A stretch of 64,000 nt of DNA from Limnoperna fortunei. Taxonomy: Eukaryota; Mollusca; Bivalvia; Mytilida; Modiolidae. This document shows positions 53,433 through 64,000 of the stretch, one piece after another. The notes below the pieces were generated by a model that saw only the letters and a list, made by a program, of their open reading frames with translations, made no database searches and was not told the DNA's origin. Location: contig OX104114.1 in the NCBI GenBank assembly GCA_944474755.1, forward strand, positions 84,368,623 to 84,432,622, written 5' to 3'. The first letter of the stretch is position 1. Every line of letters begins with the position of its first letter. The position numbers were made by a program, and so were the translations under genes.

Positions 53433-54612
53433 TAAGAAATATGTAAGTTTGTTATCTGTTTTTTGCAATCATTTTCAAGCAAATTTAGATGCAAACTTTT
53501 ATCTTTGGGGTTGGTTACAGAGAGAATTTTAGTCGCATTGTGGTATAAGACATGTCAAACTTCATTTACTGGCACAATTACTCGAATCTGACATGACATG
53601 TTAATGTAGTACAAAGTAGACGAAAGAAAAAAAATAAAACACAAATCACTGTTTATCATGCAACTATGATTAAGCTGAAAAACAACATTTTATTATCACC
53701 TCATCCTAATACCAGCACTTGTAAATCAATTATAGGATTTTTTTACTCTTACATATTTTACTCTTTGTCAATGGAAATTGTGTACGCATTTTGAATTCAC
53801 AATGCTTTTAAAACTAAGCCTGTTTAGTAACAGGTTTTTAGCAGGCTATAATAGAAGAACTTCTGTATAGAATGTACCATACAAATCTAGTCCTTGTCAA
53901 AGAATGTGTGTAAGTTTATCGATTGATTGATTGTTTGCTTTTTGTCAAGTGAGCTGTATTTAAGCTATATTCAGGACCAGTGTAAGTGTACAATTCTGTA
54001 TGGTCATCAACTGTAAGTTGGTACCAGAGATGTACCAAACTATTTATTGCCTAAGTTATGTCTGGATAAGCTTATGTTGTCAGACTGGTCACTGCCTGTG
54101 TTTACTGGACCCATTTGGTCATGAGGCAATACTGGTGTGGTTATTAGTACATAGTACCAGACTAGTGCCATTTTCTGCATCAAGAAGGTGGAATATTAGT
54201 CATGACTTTAAATATCCTTATGTATACATGTATTGGGTGAATAAATATGCATTGTTCATTCATTTAGAAAATATGTGAATTAGAAACCGGAAATTAAAGT
54301 GGAGGCTCTGCCATGAATTTATCCCAGTGTCATTCCGAATGCATATTTTTCAATATGAATCAAAAACATACTTGTATTGATTTTATCCTGTAAAGAAACT
54401 GTTTACAGGTTGAAATTGTAGTCGGAAAGTGTTTGTAGCAGAACCAGGAGCAATATAAACATGTTAAATTGACAGCCGTCGGATAACTGATACAATAATT
54501 ATATATAACTGAATGATTTGGTATAAAGGATAAAAATAAATCATCAAAGGTTTTAAATTGGTTGAAATTATACTAACTTCTTCACAAAACAATGTCAGGA
54601 AAACATTTTCAG

Positions 54613-54884
54613 AGAGGCCTCAGTAGCAGAATGGTTAAGGTAGTTCTTCTACTATTGATCACATGGTCTGTCAACACTGAGGTTGCGGGTTCGAGTCTCA
54701 CTGCGGGCAGGTTGTACTCAACTCCAATCTTAATTGACAAGGATTGCCAGTTTTCCTATCAAAGGTTGGGGGTTCTTTCTGGTTCTCCAGCTTCCTCCAA
54801 TAAAAACTGGATGCCAGGAAAAAGCTGAAAAATTGTTGAAAGTGGCATTAAACATCATTCAAACAAAACAAATAAACCAAACCA
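54613..54884 (+). mobile_element. tRNA-derived SINE, full-length copy in the 3' UTR intron
   Basis: GAGGCCTCAGTAGCAGAATG then GTTAAGGTAGTTCTTCTACT (A-box region), GCGGGTTCGAGTCTCACTGC (B-box), CCAATCTTAATTGACAAGGA, TTCCTCCAATAAAAACTGGA, GTGGCATTAAACATCATTCA and a CAAAA tail. This is the best-preserved copy in the window. Confidence 0.85.
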
Positions 54885-55056
54885 TTTTCAGTTGGCAGTT
54901 TTGCCAGGTGTGTGTTTTTTAAAGTAAGCATTTAATGTTCCAATGTTCAATGTTTACAGAACCCATTTTTTTAATAATTGTTAATGGCAGATTTTTTTTT
55001 ATAATAAACAACACTTTATTGGAACATTTTGATTTTTGTTTGTTTTTGGAATTTTA

Positions 55057-55165
55057 TATTTGTTTGTTTTATTGGTGTTTAAGGCCACTTTCATCATTAT
55101 TTTCAGCTATATTATGGTGTTCAGTTTTTTTTTGAGGGGATGAAGCCGAAGTTCTCAGAGAAAAC
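55057..55165 (-). mobile_element. SINE 3' fragment in reverse orientation
   Basis: TTTATTGGTGTTTAAGGCCA, CTTTCATCATTATTTTCAGC, then TATATTATGGTGTTCAG is the reverse complement of the SINE tail (GCTGA..AATGATGAAAGTGG.TTAAACACC). Its A-box/B-box half is missing. Confidence 0.55.
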
Positions 55166-55199
55166 CTCAGACTTTAAGTAGGAAAAGTGGTGGAATTGT

Positions 55200-55330
55200 A
55201 GATTATTTATGTTTTTTTAAAACTAGATGCATTTTCTCGTCCATATCTCATCAAAGGGTGCATCCCTGAGATTAGAGATGATGAGAAAATGCATTGAGTT
55301 TCAAAAAACATAGATAATCTTTTTATCACT
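55200..55330 (+). repeat. Imperfect hairpin (arms about 45 bp)
   Basis: GATTATTTATGTTTTTTTAA, AACTAGATGCATTTTCTCGT is answered by GAGAAAATGCATTGAGTTTC, AAAAAACATAGATAATC. The loop is about 50 bp (CCATATCTCATCAAAGGG...GAGATTAGAGATG). It may be a decayed foldback element. Confidence 0.65.
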
Positions 55331-55535
55331 GTTTTGTAACATTGTGACGTCTCAGTGTTTACTTAAGGACATCTTGACAGGGAGATGAGATGGGCCCATC
55401 TCACACTTGTAGAGTGAGATGGAATAATACCGCACACAAAGATCAAAGCAAAATACTTGAAAATAGTGATAACATAAATAAACATCCTCTTAATTGCTGA
55501 CAAATATAAGAATGCCTTATGAATGCAATCATTAG

Positions 55536-55760
55536 GGCCACACCACTTAATGGTGGATGCCCATAGTGATCAGTTTGTCAGTCCATTCATCCGAAATCTT
55601 GTCTGGCTCAAAACGTTTGTCTTTTGAGGTAGGCTTTTGATATTTGGTATGTGGGTAGATAATATCAAGATGATGTGTCCTTTACCATAATTGGTGACCT
55701 TTGAGCTCAAGGTATGCAAGGCCACAGCGATGGATACCATCTCAGTGATATCTAGATGCT
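55536..55760 (+). repeat. Single diverged copy of the ~160-bp repeat family of 31.6-32.1 kb
   Basis: GGCCACACCACTTAATGGTG, CCCATAGTGATCAGTTTGTC, AGGTAGGCTTTTGATATTTG and TGTGGGTAGATAATATCAAG match the array in intron 9, including its lead-in. Confidence 0.75.
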
Positions 55761-57510
55761 TGATAAAACCCAATTTATTTAATCTATGAACATAAGTATG
55801 GTTTGAGTTGTGTACAGGTTGATTCTGACAACAGATGCACATTCCTTTTTCTTTGTTTGTTCTAGTTCATCTTTGTTTTCTAAGTGTTTTATAATTTTAT
55901 TTTAACTGTTTTTTTCCATATACTTTTTGGTATCTTTGAATTTTAGAAAGCTTTAACAGTAAGCTAATCGTTACTTTAATTTTTCTCACTGAGATAGTTT
56001 TCTATTTTAACTTTTTTTTTCAGGATTCTGATGTCAAGAAAAGAAAACAGAAGATTGCTACATTTTTATTCGTCATTTAATTCATATTTATTTATGAATT
56101 GTTTTAGATTTGTAAATTTATTTATTCTGTTGTATAAAAATTGAAAGTTATTATGCAAACCAGACATTCATTACATTATTTAAATATGTAATGTAGTCAG
56201 AGGTTGACTGCAGTTTGAGAAAGCTTGTTTGGTTATCTCCCTTTCAATGGAGTTCATTAACTAGTACATATTTTCATCAGTTTGATTTTTGTTGGTTATT
56301 GGTATGTTTCCCAGTAAAATCATAGATTTACATCATGTTATATCTCAAACTGTACTGGAGTCTTACATTAGGACAAATACAGAATTGCAACAACACATCA
56401 TAACATTTGTAAAACAAATTCATCTTTTGTTGCTGTGTCCACTTGCTTTCTTAATTTTAAATTTAATATATCCTCAGCACTAGTAGAAAGTTTGTGGTAG
56501 ACATTTTGGAAATAGTCAAGTTTCTGATTTTGTTTGTTTGTTTGTCAACAGTATTACATGTAAACAAAGTTGAGGACAGATTTTTTTTTATAAAATTTAA
56601 AGGTATTCAGTATCTGGATGTAGTACATGTAGCTTTCAGTTGTACTATCTAGTATATTATAAATGTTAGACTCACAAACATGTCCAGTTCCTGAAATGAG
56701 TCGAATTCCACAACTAAGTCAGATTTGATTGTGGTGTCAATTTAAAAAAAAATCACGGACAAGGGAAATGTTCTTAACCAACAAATCAGATAATAAAATT
56801 TCACAATGTGTCCTATTTGAAATTCAATATATTTTGTATGTTTACACATTCTACAACTCTTGATCTAGGATGTACGTTTTACAATACTAGAAAGAATGTT
56901 TGTCCCTGTCTAGGAAGCAGGACATTTGACACAATCAATGCAACAAGACGGATGTATGACACATCCTACAGGGCTAGAAAGAACGTTGACAAAGTCGACA
57001 ATGCTCTACAGAACATTTGACAGATTGTCTGGTGTTATACAAAACATTTGACACAACTAATGACACTAGACAGAACATATTATACAGTGTACTTTCTTTA
57101 ATAATTTCACTGCTCCCCATTTTAAATTTTCATTCATTGTTACAAAATTTTTACTGTGAGGTAACATTACTTATAGTTTTGCGGAATCCAAATCGGACAC
57201 ATTTGTGGGGGAACAATCGAAATACATTTGTGATTTTTGTTGATGACGTTATGATCAGATTGGTCATGATTTAAGAATCGGGCATGTTTATGGAACCGAA
57301 CATGTTTCTACCTACTGCATATAATCACACCTTTTGCATTGTTCCAGAAATTTTGTGCATGTCAGCTTTGGGCCAACCATTAATGAGATTTAAGGCCGTG
57401 AGCAGTATATTAATGCATTGGGGACTCTTTACTGTTAGTACTTTGTTTTTTATTAATTGTACCTGTATGACCATAAACCTGTTATTGCTTACGCTGAATA
57501 TCATTTTGTG

Positions 57511-57516
57511 AATAAA
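57511..57516 (+). terminator. Candidate polyadenylation signal AATAAA
   Basis: The signal is AATAAA inside GTGAATAAAAATTTGG, about 1.5 kb into the presumed terminal UTR exon. Another AATAAA lies at 57894-57899, followed by T-rich sequence. Either could end the chitin synthase transcript; the sequence alone does not decide between them. Confidence 0.3.
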
Positions 57517-57944
57517 AATTTGGCAAGGGGTTAAATTTTTCTTCAAGACCAAATATATAGTGCTTTATTTTCTTCAATCTATCTTGAAATTTAACACTTG
57601 GGTTCTTATTAAAATTATATCTGCTAGGAATGCATGCAAGTGAGACTTCTTACAAAGAACATATATTACATTTGTTCAATGTAAGATTGGGTTTCATTAA
57701 CACTTAGATTACTAGTATTGGGGGAAAAAGAAAAAATGAGTGGTCAGCGAGGATTTAATATGGGTACTTATGGCTTCTATTCTACATTTGTGTATACAGT
57801 AGTCTGTGTTGTTTTATGTTTTGATTATATATAGTCTGTGTTGATAATATATATTTACATATTTGTTGGTATTTTAACGAATTGGGTCTTTTTAATAAAA
57901 TATTTTTCTAATAGTTTTATGCTTGATATTTGTTTTTTTAGCTC

Positions 57945-58820
57945 ATCTGACCTATAATCAGTGTGGGTATTTTTCATCATTAAGCGATTCGTCGTCGTCG
58001 GCCATAAATTTGCCACATTTCAATCTTCTTCTCTGAAACCACTTGGCAATTGAAACCAAACTTGGCAGAAATGTTTATTGGGTGGTTCTTTACAAAGTTT
58101 GAGTTTTTGCTACTGATCAAATATGAAAAATGGCTGCCTGGGCCACTTATGGGCTGATTGGCTGAAAAGTCAAAAATCTTCTTTTTACAAACTGCATGGC
58201 AGATTGATTCGAAATATTGCATAAATGTACCTTAGATCGTTCTCTACAATGTTTGAGTTTTTTGTCATGATCCAAAATCCAAGATGGCCACCACCTTCGA
58301 AGACAGCTTAACAGAGGACCCCATGGGAAAACCATACAAACAGCTTCTTCTCTGAAACCGGTTTCCCACAATTGAACCAAATAATGCAGAGGTGATTCTT
58401 TGATAGTAATCTTATTATTTGAAGTTTTTCAAGCTGATAAGAAATTCAACAAAGCTGCAAATGCATTCTGATTGGCTGAAATTTCAAAATGTGTGTCCTC
58501 GCAAATTACTTGGCAGATGGATATGTGATATTGTATGGTCCTCTAATTTGAGTTTTTGTTTTGATCCAAAATATAAGATTGCTGCCACCATGGAACATCA
58601 CTTAACATACTAACCTATGAAAAAACATAAACCGGCTTCTTCTCAGGAACTGTCCTACAAATTGCTGCTGATTGGAAATTCAACATGGCAACATTCATAG
58701 AATCGGCATCTTCACAAACTCTTTAGCATTTAATATCAAAATTTGCAAGAAAGTCGTGTCTCTTAAAAAGTTGTTTTGTGAGTTAGGTGAGCGATACAGG
58801 CTCTTAAGAGCCTCTAGTTG
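57945..58820 (+). repeat. Tandem array related to 49.2-50.5 kb, two to three units
   Basis: AGCTCATCTGACCTATAATC is the lead-in. Then CTCTGAAACCACTTGGCAAT, AATGTTTATTGGGTGGTTCT, TGATCCAAAATCCAAGATGG and AGGACCCCATGGGAAAACCA repeat in about 300-bp steps (CCAAAATCCAAGATGG near 58269, a diverged copy near 58564). It lies past the presumed gene end. Confidence 0.8.
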
Positions 58821-58879
58821 TTTTTTATGGAATGTCAAAACTGTAGTAATTAGCTGAGTATAATATTCATCCTTGCACA

Positions 58880-59100
58880 TAGGCGTATCATCACATTTGA
58901 TATTGGTACGGCTAAAGCCATACCTGCCATACATGCTGCTATGCCTATGTATTTGAGATGAGAGGCGAGTCAAAAGACACCCAAAATAGAAAAATATGAA
59001 CTAATTCTTTTTTATTTCTGAACATTATTCGTAGGGCATGCCGTACCTGCAAAAGTTATTGGTACAGCGGAAGCCATACCGGCTGCTACGCCTATGTTGC
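58880..59100 (+). repeat. Two copies of a short repeat (TTGGTAC...GCCATACC...GCTGC)
   Basis: ATATTGGTACGGCTAAAGCC, ATACCTGCCATACATGCTGC, TATGCCTATGT near 58900 recurs near 59058 as TTATTGGTACAGCGGAAGCC, ATACCGGCTGCTACGCCTAT. Possible ends of a small mobile element; function unknown. Confidence 0.6.
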
Positions 59101-60976
59101 ACATAATGCAAGTGGCCTTACAAATGAGGTTTCAATTATTATAATTTTAATCTATTTGACATTTGTATAAAACTTGCCGAGACAGGTCCGAGGCCCATTG
59201 ACCTCTCTTCAAAAGATTACAGAAAGCTTTAGGCTACTTTAAATAATTGGTATTTACTTCCAAACATACACATTTAGTGCAAAGATTACTTGCATGCAAA
59301 CTACCTAGGTAAATTTAAATAATTTGCATTACATTTTATAAAAATCAAATGTTTCCATAAATATAAAGTTCACGCCTTGTTCTAGTTCACAAGTTGACTG
59401 GCAGATTGCCCGAGGTGACATTTAAGAGGAGTAATGGGCTGTGTTATCGAATGACTTAATGTGCAACCTGGGCTCAAACTAATAAGCAACCTCAGTATTG
59501 ACACACATGACTACCTATATAGGTCAGACTCGAAGGTTAAATACCAATACAAGTATTAAGTTTGAGGATTGACACCACTTTTTAACAGAATTTTAAGAGC
59601 TATAAGATCGCATCGTTTTTATTTGGGTAGGCATTAAAAATTATGTCTTCAGTAGGAAAACTGACCAGCCTGAAACTTAAGTATTGACATTACTGTGATC
59701 AATACATGCAGTAAATGGCAAGCTATATAGACCAATTAGCAACCAAGGCCTCTAAGTACAAAAAGGCTACAAACTGCAAATAGACAACAAAAAAATTGCT
59801 GGTTTTGTATCAAACTTTAATATCCATGTATAGTAACCTATTAAATCATTCCATGTATCACATCTTGTTCAACAAATAATATGATCAACAGGCACTTTAT
59901 ACATTATATAGAATTACTGTGAACAGATGATCCCTTTAAATGGATGTAAACCTACTACAGTATTGGTAAAGTTTGATGAAATTGAGCCCTTAAATAAATA
60001 CTTACAAATCCTAGTTTATTACAGTTTATTTTTTAGCATACAATTACATGCAGTTAAATTGTTTATTAATTTTAATACTTCAAATCAATTTTAAGCACAG
60101 AAAATATTTTGGGTTATATATTTACAGTGAAAGTACACAGGTATTGCTCAATAATGAATCGATGAACAGAGATCAATTTTACCCAAGATCAAGATTGAGA
60201 GGTAAGGGGAGATAAAATGTTGAATTGGTTTGTCTCCCTACATTAACAAAATAAAATTATGTAAAATAGTAAAAAGAAATGTAGAAATTCATGAATATGT
60301 AATAGCAATGTAATAATAATGTGCAGAAAGTGTCTCTTCTTTAATAAATCTTAAAATTTGTCTGAAAATATGTGCTAATTTTGTACATCAAATATTCTAC
60401 AAGTATTTTGACTAGCATAAGACTAGACTATGATACAAACATAACTATACACAACATGTTTTATGGTGATATAACAATGAATTTTTCCCTTTATTTTCTG
60501 GAGTTACATAATTTTTTTTTAATAAATTATTTTTTTTGCCATACATGTACATGTTCTATTAATTACTATTTATAGAGTATTGTAATGAAAAGTACATGCA
60601 TATTATTTTTATAACTTAGCTAATTTATCCCCGAAATGTGTGGAAAGTGTTTTGTAATATAGTTCTAAAAAATCATAAAAATTATTCATGATAAAACAGT
60701 AAGTGCAGGAAAATCACAATTATTTCAAATTTAATGATGGTCTTGAAAGAACAAATTCAACTTAATACACCAAAAATTGTAAGAATGTTAAAAGTTCATG
60801 AACATTAATAAGACCCTGAAAAATCACACTAATCAATGCTGGTTTTTATATCAGCTGGCACTGCATTCAAACCTGTGTTTTTTCAACTAGGCCAACATTT
60901 TGATATTTTATGTTTTACGGGAGCGCCGACCCTAATTTCTGGCGAAATGAAATAAAAATAAAAGAAGAAAAGTCGC
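59100..60976 (+). other. Intergenic sequence, no gene recognised
   Basis: AT-rich with only short frames; no splice-supported coding segment and no similarity that I can see. It ends at the LINE target site. Confidence 0.5.
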
Positions 60977-62625
60977 CCTACTGGGACCTGAAGTCGCACT
61001 AAAGCGCCTCAAAAGCGAAGTCCCAGCGTACATTCTTAAAGAAGCAGCAGGAGCTCTTACACCATACTTGACCCTGATTTACCAGAGATCTTTAAACACA
61101 GGCACCATCCCAGATGATTGGCGATCTGCGAATATATTGCCCATTTTCAAGAAAGGGGAGAAGCATAAGGCTTCTAACTACAGGCCAGTATCACTGACCT
61201 CCATCTCTTGCAAGCTCCTCGAGCATATCGTGCACAGTACAATAATGGACCACTTCGACAACTATAATGTCTTGTGCGACCAGCAACATGGTTTCAGAGC
61301 CAAGAGATCTTGCGAAACCCAGCTACTGATCACCCTGGATGAGATTGGTCGGAACAAGGACAATGGAGAACAAACTGATATAGTCCTATTAGACTTCGCC
61401 AAAGCCTTCGACAAGGTCCCTCACAGAAGACTTCTCCAGAAACTGAACCACTATGGCATCAGAGGCATTACCCTAAGATGGATCGAGGACTTCCTCAGCA
61501 ATCGAACCCAATCAGTTCTACTTGAAGGCCACAGATCAGATCCACTAGAGGTAATATCAGGAGTCCCTCAAGGTACCGTACTTGGCCCGTTATTGTTCCT
61601 TACCTATATCAATGACCTGCCGGAAGTAACATCTTCCAATGCTAGATTATTCGCAGATGACTGCCTAGTTTACAGGAAAATAAAGAACAAAACCGATGCT
61701 GAACAACTACAGAATGATTTAACAGCCCTAGAGAAATGGGAGAACCTTTGGCAAATGAAGTTCCACCCCGAAAAACGCATAGTACTACGCATCACCAACA
61801 AGCGAAATCCCATTATCCACAACTACCAACTTCATGGACACACAATAGATGCACCAGCACAGGGCAAATATCTTGGAGTTACTATCACACAAGACCTACA
61901 ATGGAAGACACACATCAATGAAACAACGGCAAAGGCATCTAGAACCCTAGGCTTTCTAAGACGGAACCTAGGACGTTGCAAACCAAGTGTCAAGGCAAAC
62001 GCCTATTGCACCATTGTAAGACCAACCCTAGAATATGCATCCAATATCTGGGACCCATACCACAAAAACCAAGAACAAGAACTGGACAAAGTACAACGCA
62101 GAGCTGCTAGATTTGCATACAACAGCTACACGGACTTAACACCAGGCCATGTGACAAATCTTATTGAGCAGCTAAAATGGGAACCACTAAAAACAAGACG
62201 CATCAAAAGCAGGCTCACCATGACATATAAGATCCTGAATAGATTAGTCGATGTAGACACCAACAAATACTATACCAGAGGAGACAGCAGAACTAGAGGT
62301 GGAAATAGACTAAGGCAGATAAGAACAACTAAAGACCAATACAGATACTCGTTCATTCCCAGATCCACCAGGGAATGGAACCTACTGCCAGACTCGACAA
62401 CCTCAGCATCAACATTGGAGGACTTCAAGGCCCGTATTACCACCTTACCTGGGGCATTGAACAACCGCTCAATCTAGAAACACCAAAAGATTCAGTTGTA
62501 TATATTTTTAACCGTGTACATAGGTTATTTTACTTTGGAACCTGTTTGGAACGTGTCCTGTTGTTTTGAGCAAGAGTCAACATACACTAAAAGAGTCCGA
62601 CTCTGTACTGGAAGAAGAAGAAGTG
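60977..62625 (+). mobile_element. 5'-truncated non-LTR retrotransposon (LINE) with target-site duplication
   Basis: The insertion is flanked by AAAGTCGC on both sides (60969-60976 and 62626-62633). The 3' end is a GAAGAAGAAGAAGTG run after a short 3' UTR, and the 5' end begins inside the reverse transcriptase domain, so the copy is truncated by incomplete reverse transcription. Base composition is clearly richer in G+C than the surroundings. The long open frame argues for a recent insertion. Confidence 0.88.
60978..62477 (+). pseudogene. LINE reverse transcriptase, C-terminal part, open frame without its 5' end
   Basis: An uninterrupted frame of 499 codons runs from the truncation point to a stop at 62477. 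It contains WRSANILPIFKKG and NYRPVSLTS (RT motif), HGFRAKRSCETQLL, LDFAKAFDKVPHRRL, ISGVPQGTVLGPLLFL, ARLFADDC (the catalytic F/YADD box) and KYLGVTI. It ends with the RWxxLP-like tail region WDPYHKNQEQELDKVQRRAA, common in Jockey/CR1-type elements. No start codon, endonuclease domain or ORF1 is present, so it cannot act by itself. The clade assignment is tentative. Confidence 0.88.
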
Positions 62626-62633
62626 AAAGTCGC

Positions 62634-64000
62634 ATTGTTATTTCCCTAAAGTCGCCCGATGGTTCACGTTAGATACTTGCATATGATCTGGTCCAAATAA
62701 TTCACCCAGACTACCAATTTATTTGTAAATGTGTAATTCCAATAAAAACAGCAAACAATATGCGTATTTAACATTTTTTCAAAGGATTTACGTCTTTCAA
62801 CTGGATTACGCGCCATATTTACCGGATGTGACTAATTACCGGAAGTGAACAACGAAGAAAAGTAAAGTACAACGGCCCATAATGAAAAATCGTAATTTGT
62901 TTGATAAAAAAACCACTTTTAATTAGTTTCAAATGTCAGTTCTTTCAAAGTGTATTGTATTTTATCAATTTTCTTTGATAAACATATGAGCTGCACTTGA
63001 AAGAATACAGATGTATAGTAATTATTGACATCAGGAAAAGTTCTGTAGATGGGTGTCCCATGAAGCAATTGTGATCAGCACAACTTTAATTTGTCCAAGT
63101 CAAAGTGTGCTGAACAGAAGAATTATTTCTGGGTTTAATGTTATGTTAGTTTATCTATTTTCTTTGAAAATTTTGCTCAGATAAACATGACATGTTCATA
63201 ACAAATTGTTAGAAATATTATGATGTTAACAAGAACTTTATAATAAAAAAAATAATTTAGATAAACTTCAGCATTTGTAAAACAAAAATCCACAAATCTG
63301 CAGATCAAACATTATCCATCTCCAGAACCATAAAAAATTGCTCTTGTATATTTCATTCACAAAATACAAAATAAAAAATTTATCTCCTTTACAGATTCAA
63401 TGATTAGTATGGGCCAAGTTCACTTAAAGGAGTATCAGTGGCACTTTTTCTTTGCAGTTGAGGCACACCTTTAGTTTTGAAGTATTGTAATATTAAAACA
63501 ATATTCTGTAAAGAATTTTTTCAAAACAAGATTGTCAATTCTAATACAAATGATCTGTAAATTTACTGAATTTCCTAATGGTATAGTTTTATTATTGTGT
63601 TTCAATTATATAGTTTGAGTTTAGTATAAAAGCAATGAAAAAGGATCTGTTTATATAAAATGATACAAAAAGATTTAATAAAATAACATAAATAAATATC
63701 AAACAAACCTGTACCAGAAGAAAGATTTGTCTGATTGATAAATCAATATTTATCCCTTATTACTTTACAAACACAAAAATCCATGAATTCTGTTTAATAA
63801 ATATTGAATCTGAGACTTCTATTCTCATCTTAATTATGCTGACTAAATCAAATGACTTCTACACTAAAACCAATGTACATATAGTTTGACAACATTACAA
63901 TTAATGTCAGCTGTTAAAAGCACACACACACACGCACACAATTGCATATAAAATACAGCACAGTTAATAGTACATAGCTTAACACACAGATTAACTAGAG
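62634..64000 (+). other. Intergenic sequence, no gene recognised
   Basis: AT-rich, many A- and T-runs, and a CA microsatellite near 63921-63941 (CACACACACACGCACACA). No splice-supported coding segment was found on either strand. Confidence 0.5.

Larger units (their letters stand above)
53433..57520 (+). other. Probable 3' UTR with an intron (53443-56023)
   Basis: Ten bases after the stop lies a good donor (TAT/GTAAGT, GT at 53443). The next strong acceptor is at 56022-56023 after a run of T (CTTTTTTTTTCAG). The exon from 56024 would be the terminal UTR exon. It has no long frame. AATAAA polyadenylation signals occur at 57511 and 57894. The intron contains a full SINE (about 54613-54884), an inverted SINE tail and a tandem-repeat fragment. 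The junction lies within 50 nt of the stop, so nonsense-mediated decay would not be expected. No transcript is available, so this is an inference. Confidence 0.45.

Overview
This window is eukaryotic, AT-rich and intron-rich. It carries about 53 kb of one large gene on the + strand, with its 5' part beyond the left edge. The gene encodes a chitin synthase fused to an N-terminal myosin motor. That architecture is established for molluscan (bivalve) shell chitin synthases. Together with the tRNA-derived SINEs, a DIRS-like retrotransposon and several Helitron-like and MITE-like repeats, it suggests a bivalve mollusc, plausibly a mytilid. The species is an inference, because nothing in the window names it.

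The gene is read as 23 recognised coding exons between 659 and 53432. Exons 1-6 (659-15430) encode the C-terminal half of the myosin motor, including the HFVR/CIKPN strut across the exon 5/6 boundary and the start of the converter. Exon 7 encodes the end of the converter region and a highly charged helix. Exon 8 is a Ser/Thr- and Pro-rich linker. Exons 9-12 encode the N-terminal multi-pass membrane region. Exons 13-20 encode the glycosyltransferase family 2 catalytic core (CATMWHE, ALDGD, GEDRW and QRRRW motifs). Exons 21-23 encode the C-terminal membrane segments, the SWGTRE motif, a charged helix and the cytosolic tail. All internal splice phases agree except between exons 6 and 7. There a converter exon of length 3n+1 is predicted but was not recognised. 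A 3' UTR intron (53443-56023) is likely.

The introns are dominated by repeats. The main ones are:
- a 164-bp tandem array split by a head-to-tail duplicated Helitron-like unit (6.6-15.2 kb);
- a minisatellite made from the tail of exon 6, including its splice donor (15.43-15.89 kb);
- a pogo-like element with TA target sites (18.2-19.1 kb);
- a DIRS-like tyrosine-recombinase retrotransposon inserted into a SINE (23.2-27.9 kb) with a fold-back end;
- a broken piggyBac-like transposase (31.4-32.8 kb);
- an almost complete Tc1-like element (36.4-37.7 kb);
- several families of 145-320 bp tandem arrays shared between introns and the 3' flank.

Downstream of the gene (57.9-64 kb) I see no further host gene. 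A 5'-truncated non-LTR retrotransposon with an open reverse-transcriptase frame and target-site duplications lies at 60.98-62.63 kb. No tRNA, rRNA, CRISPR or prokaryote-type feature was seen.
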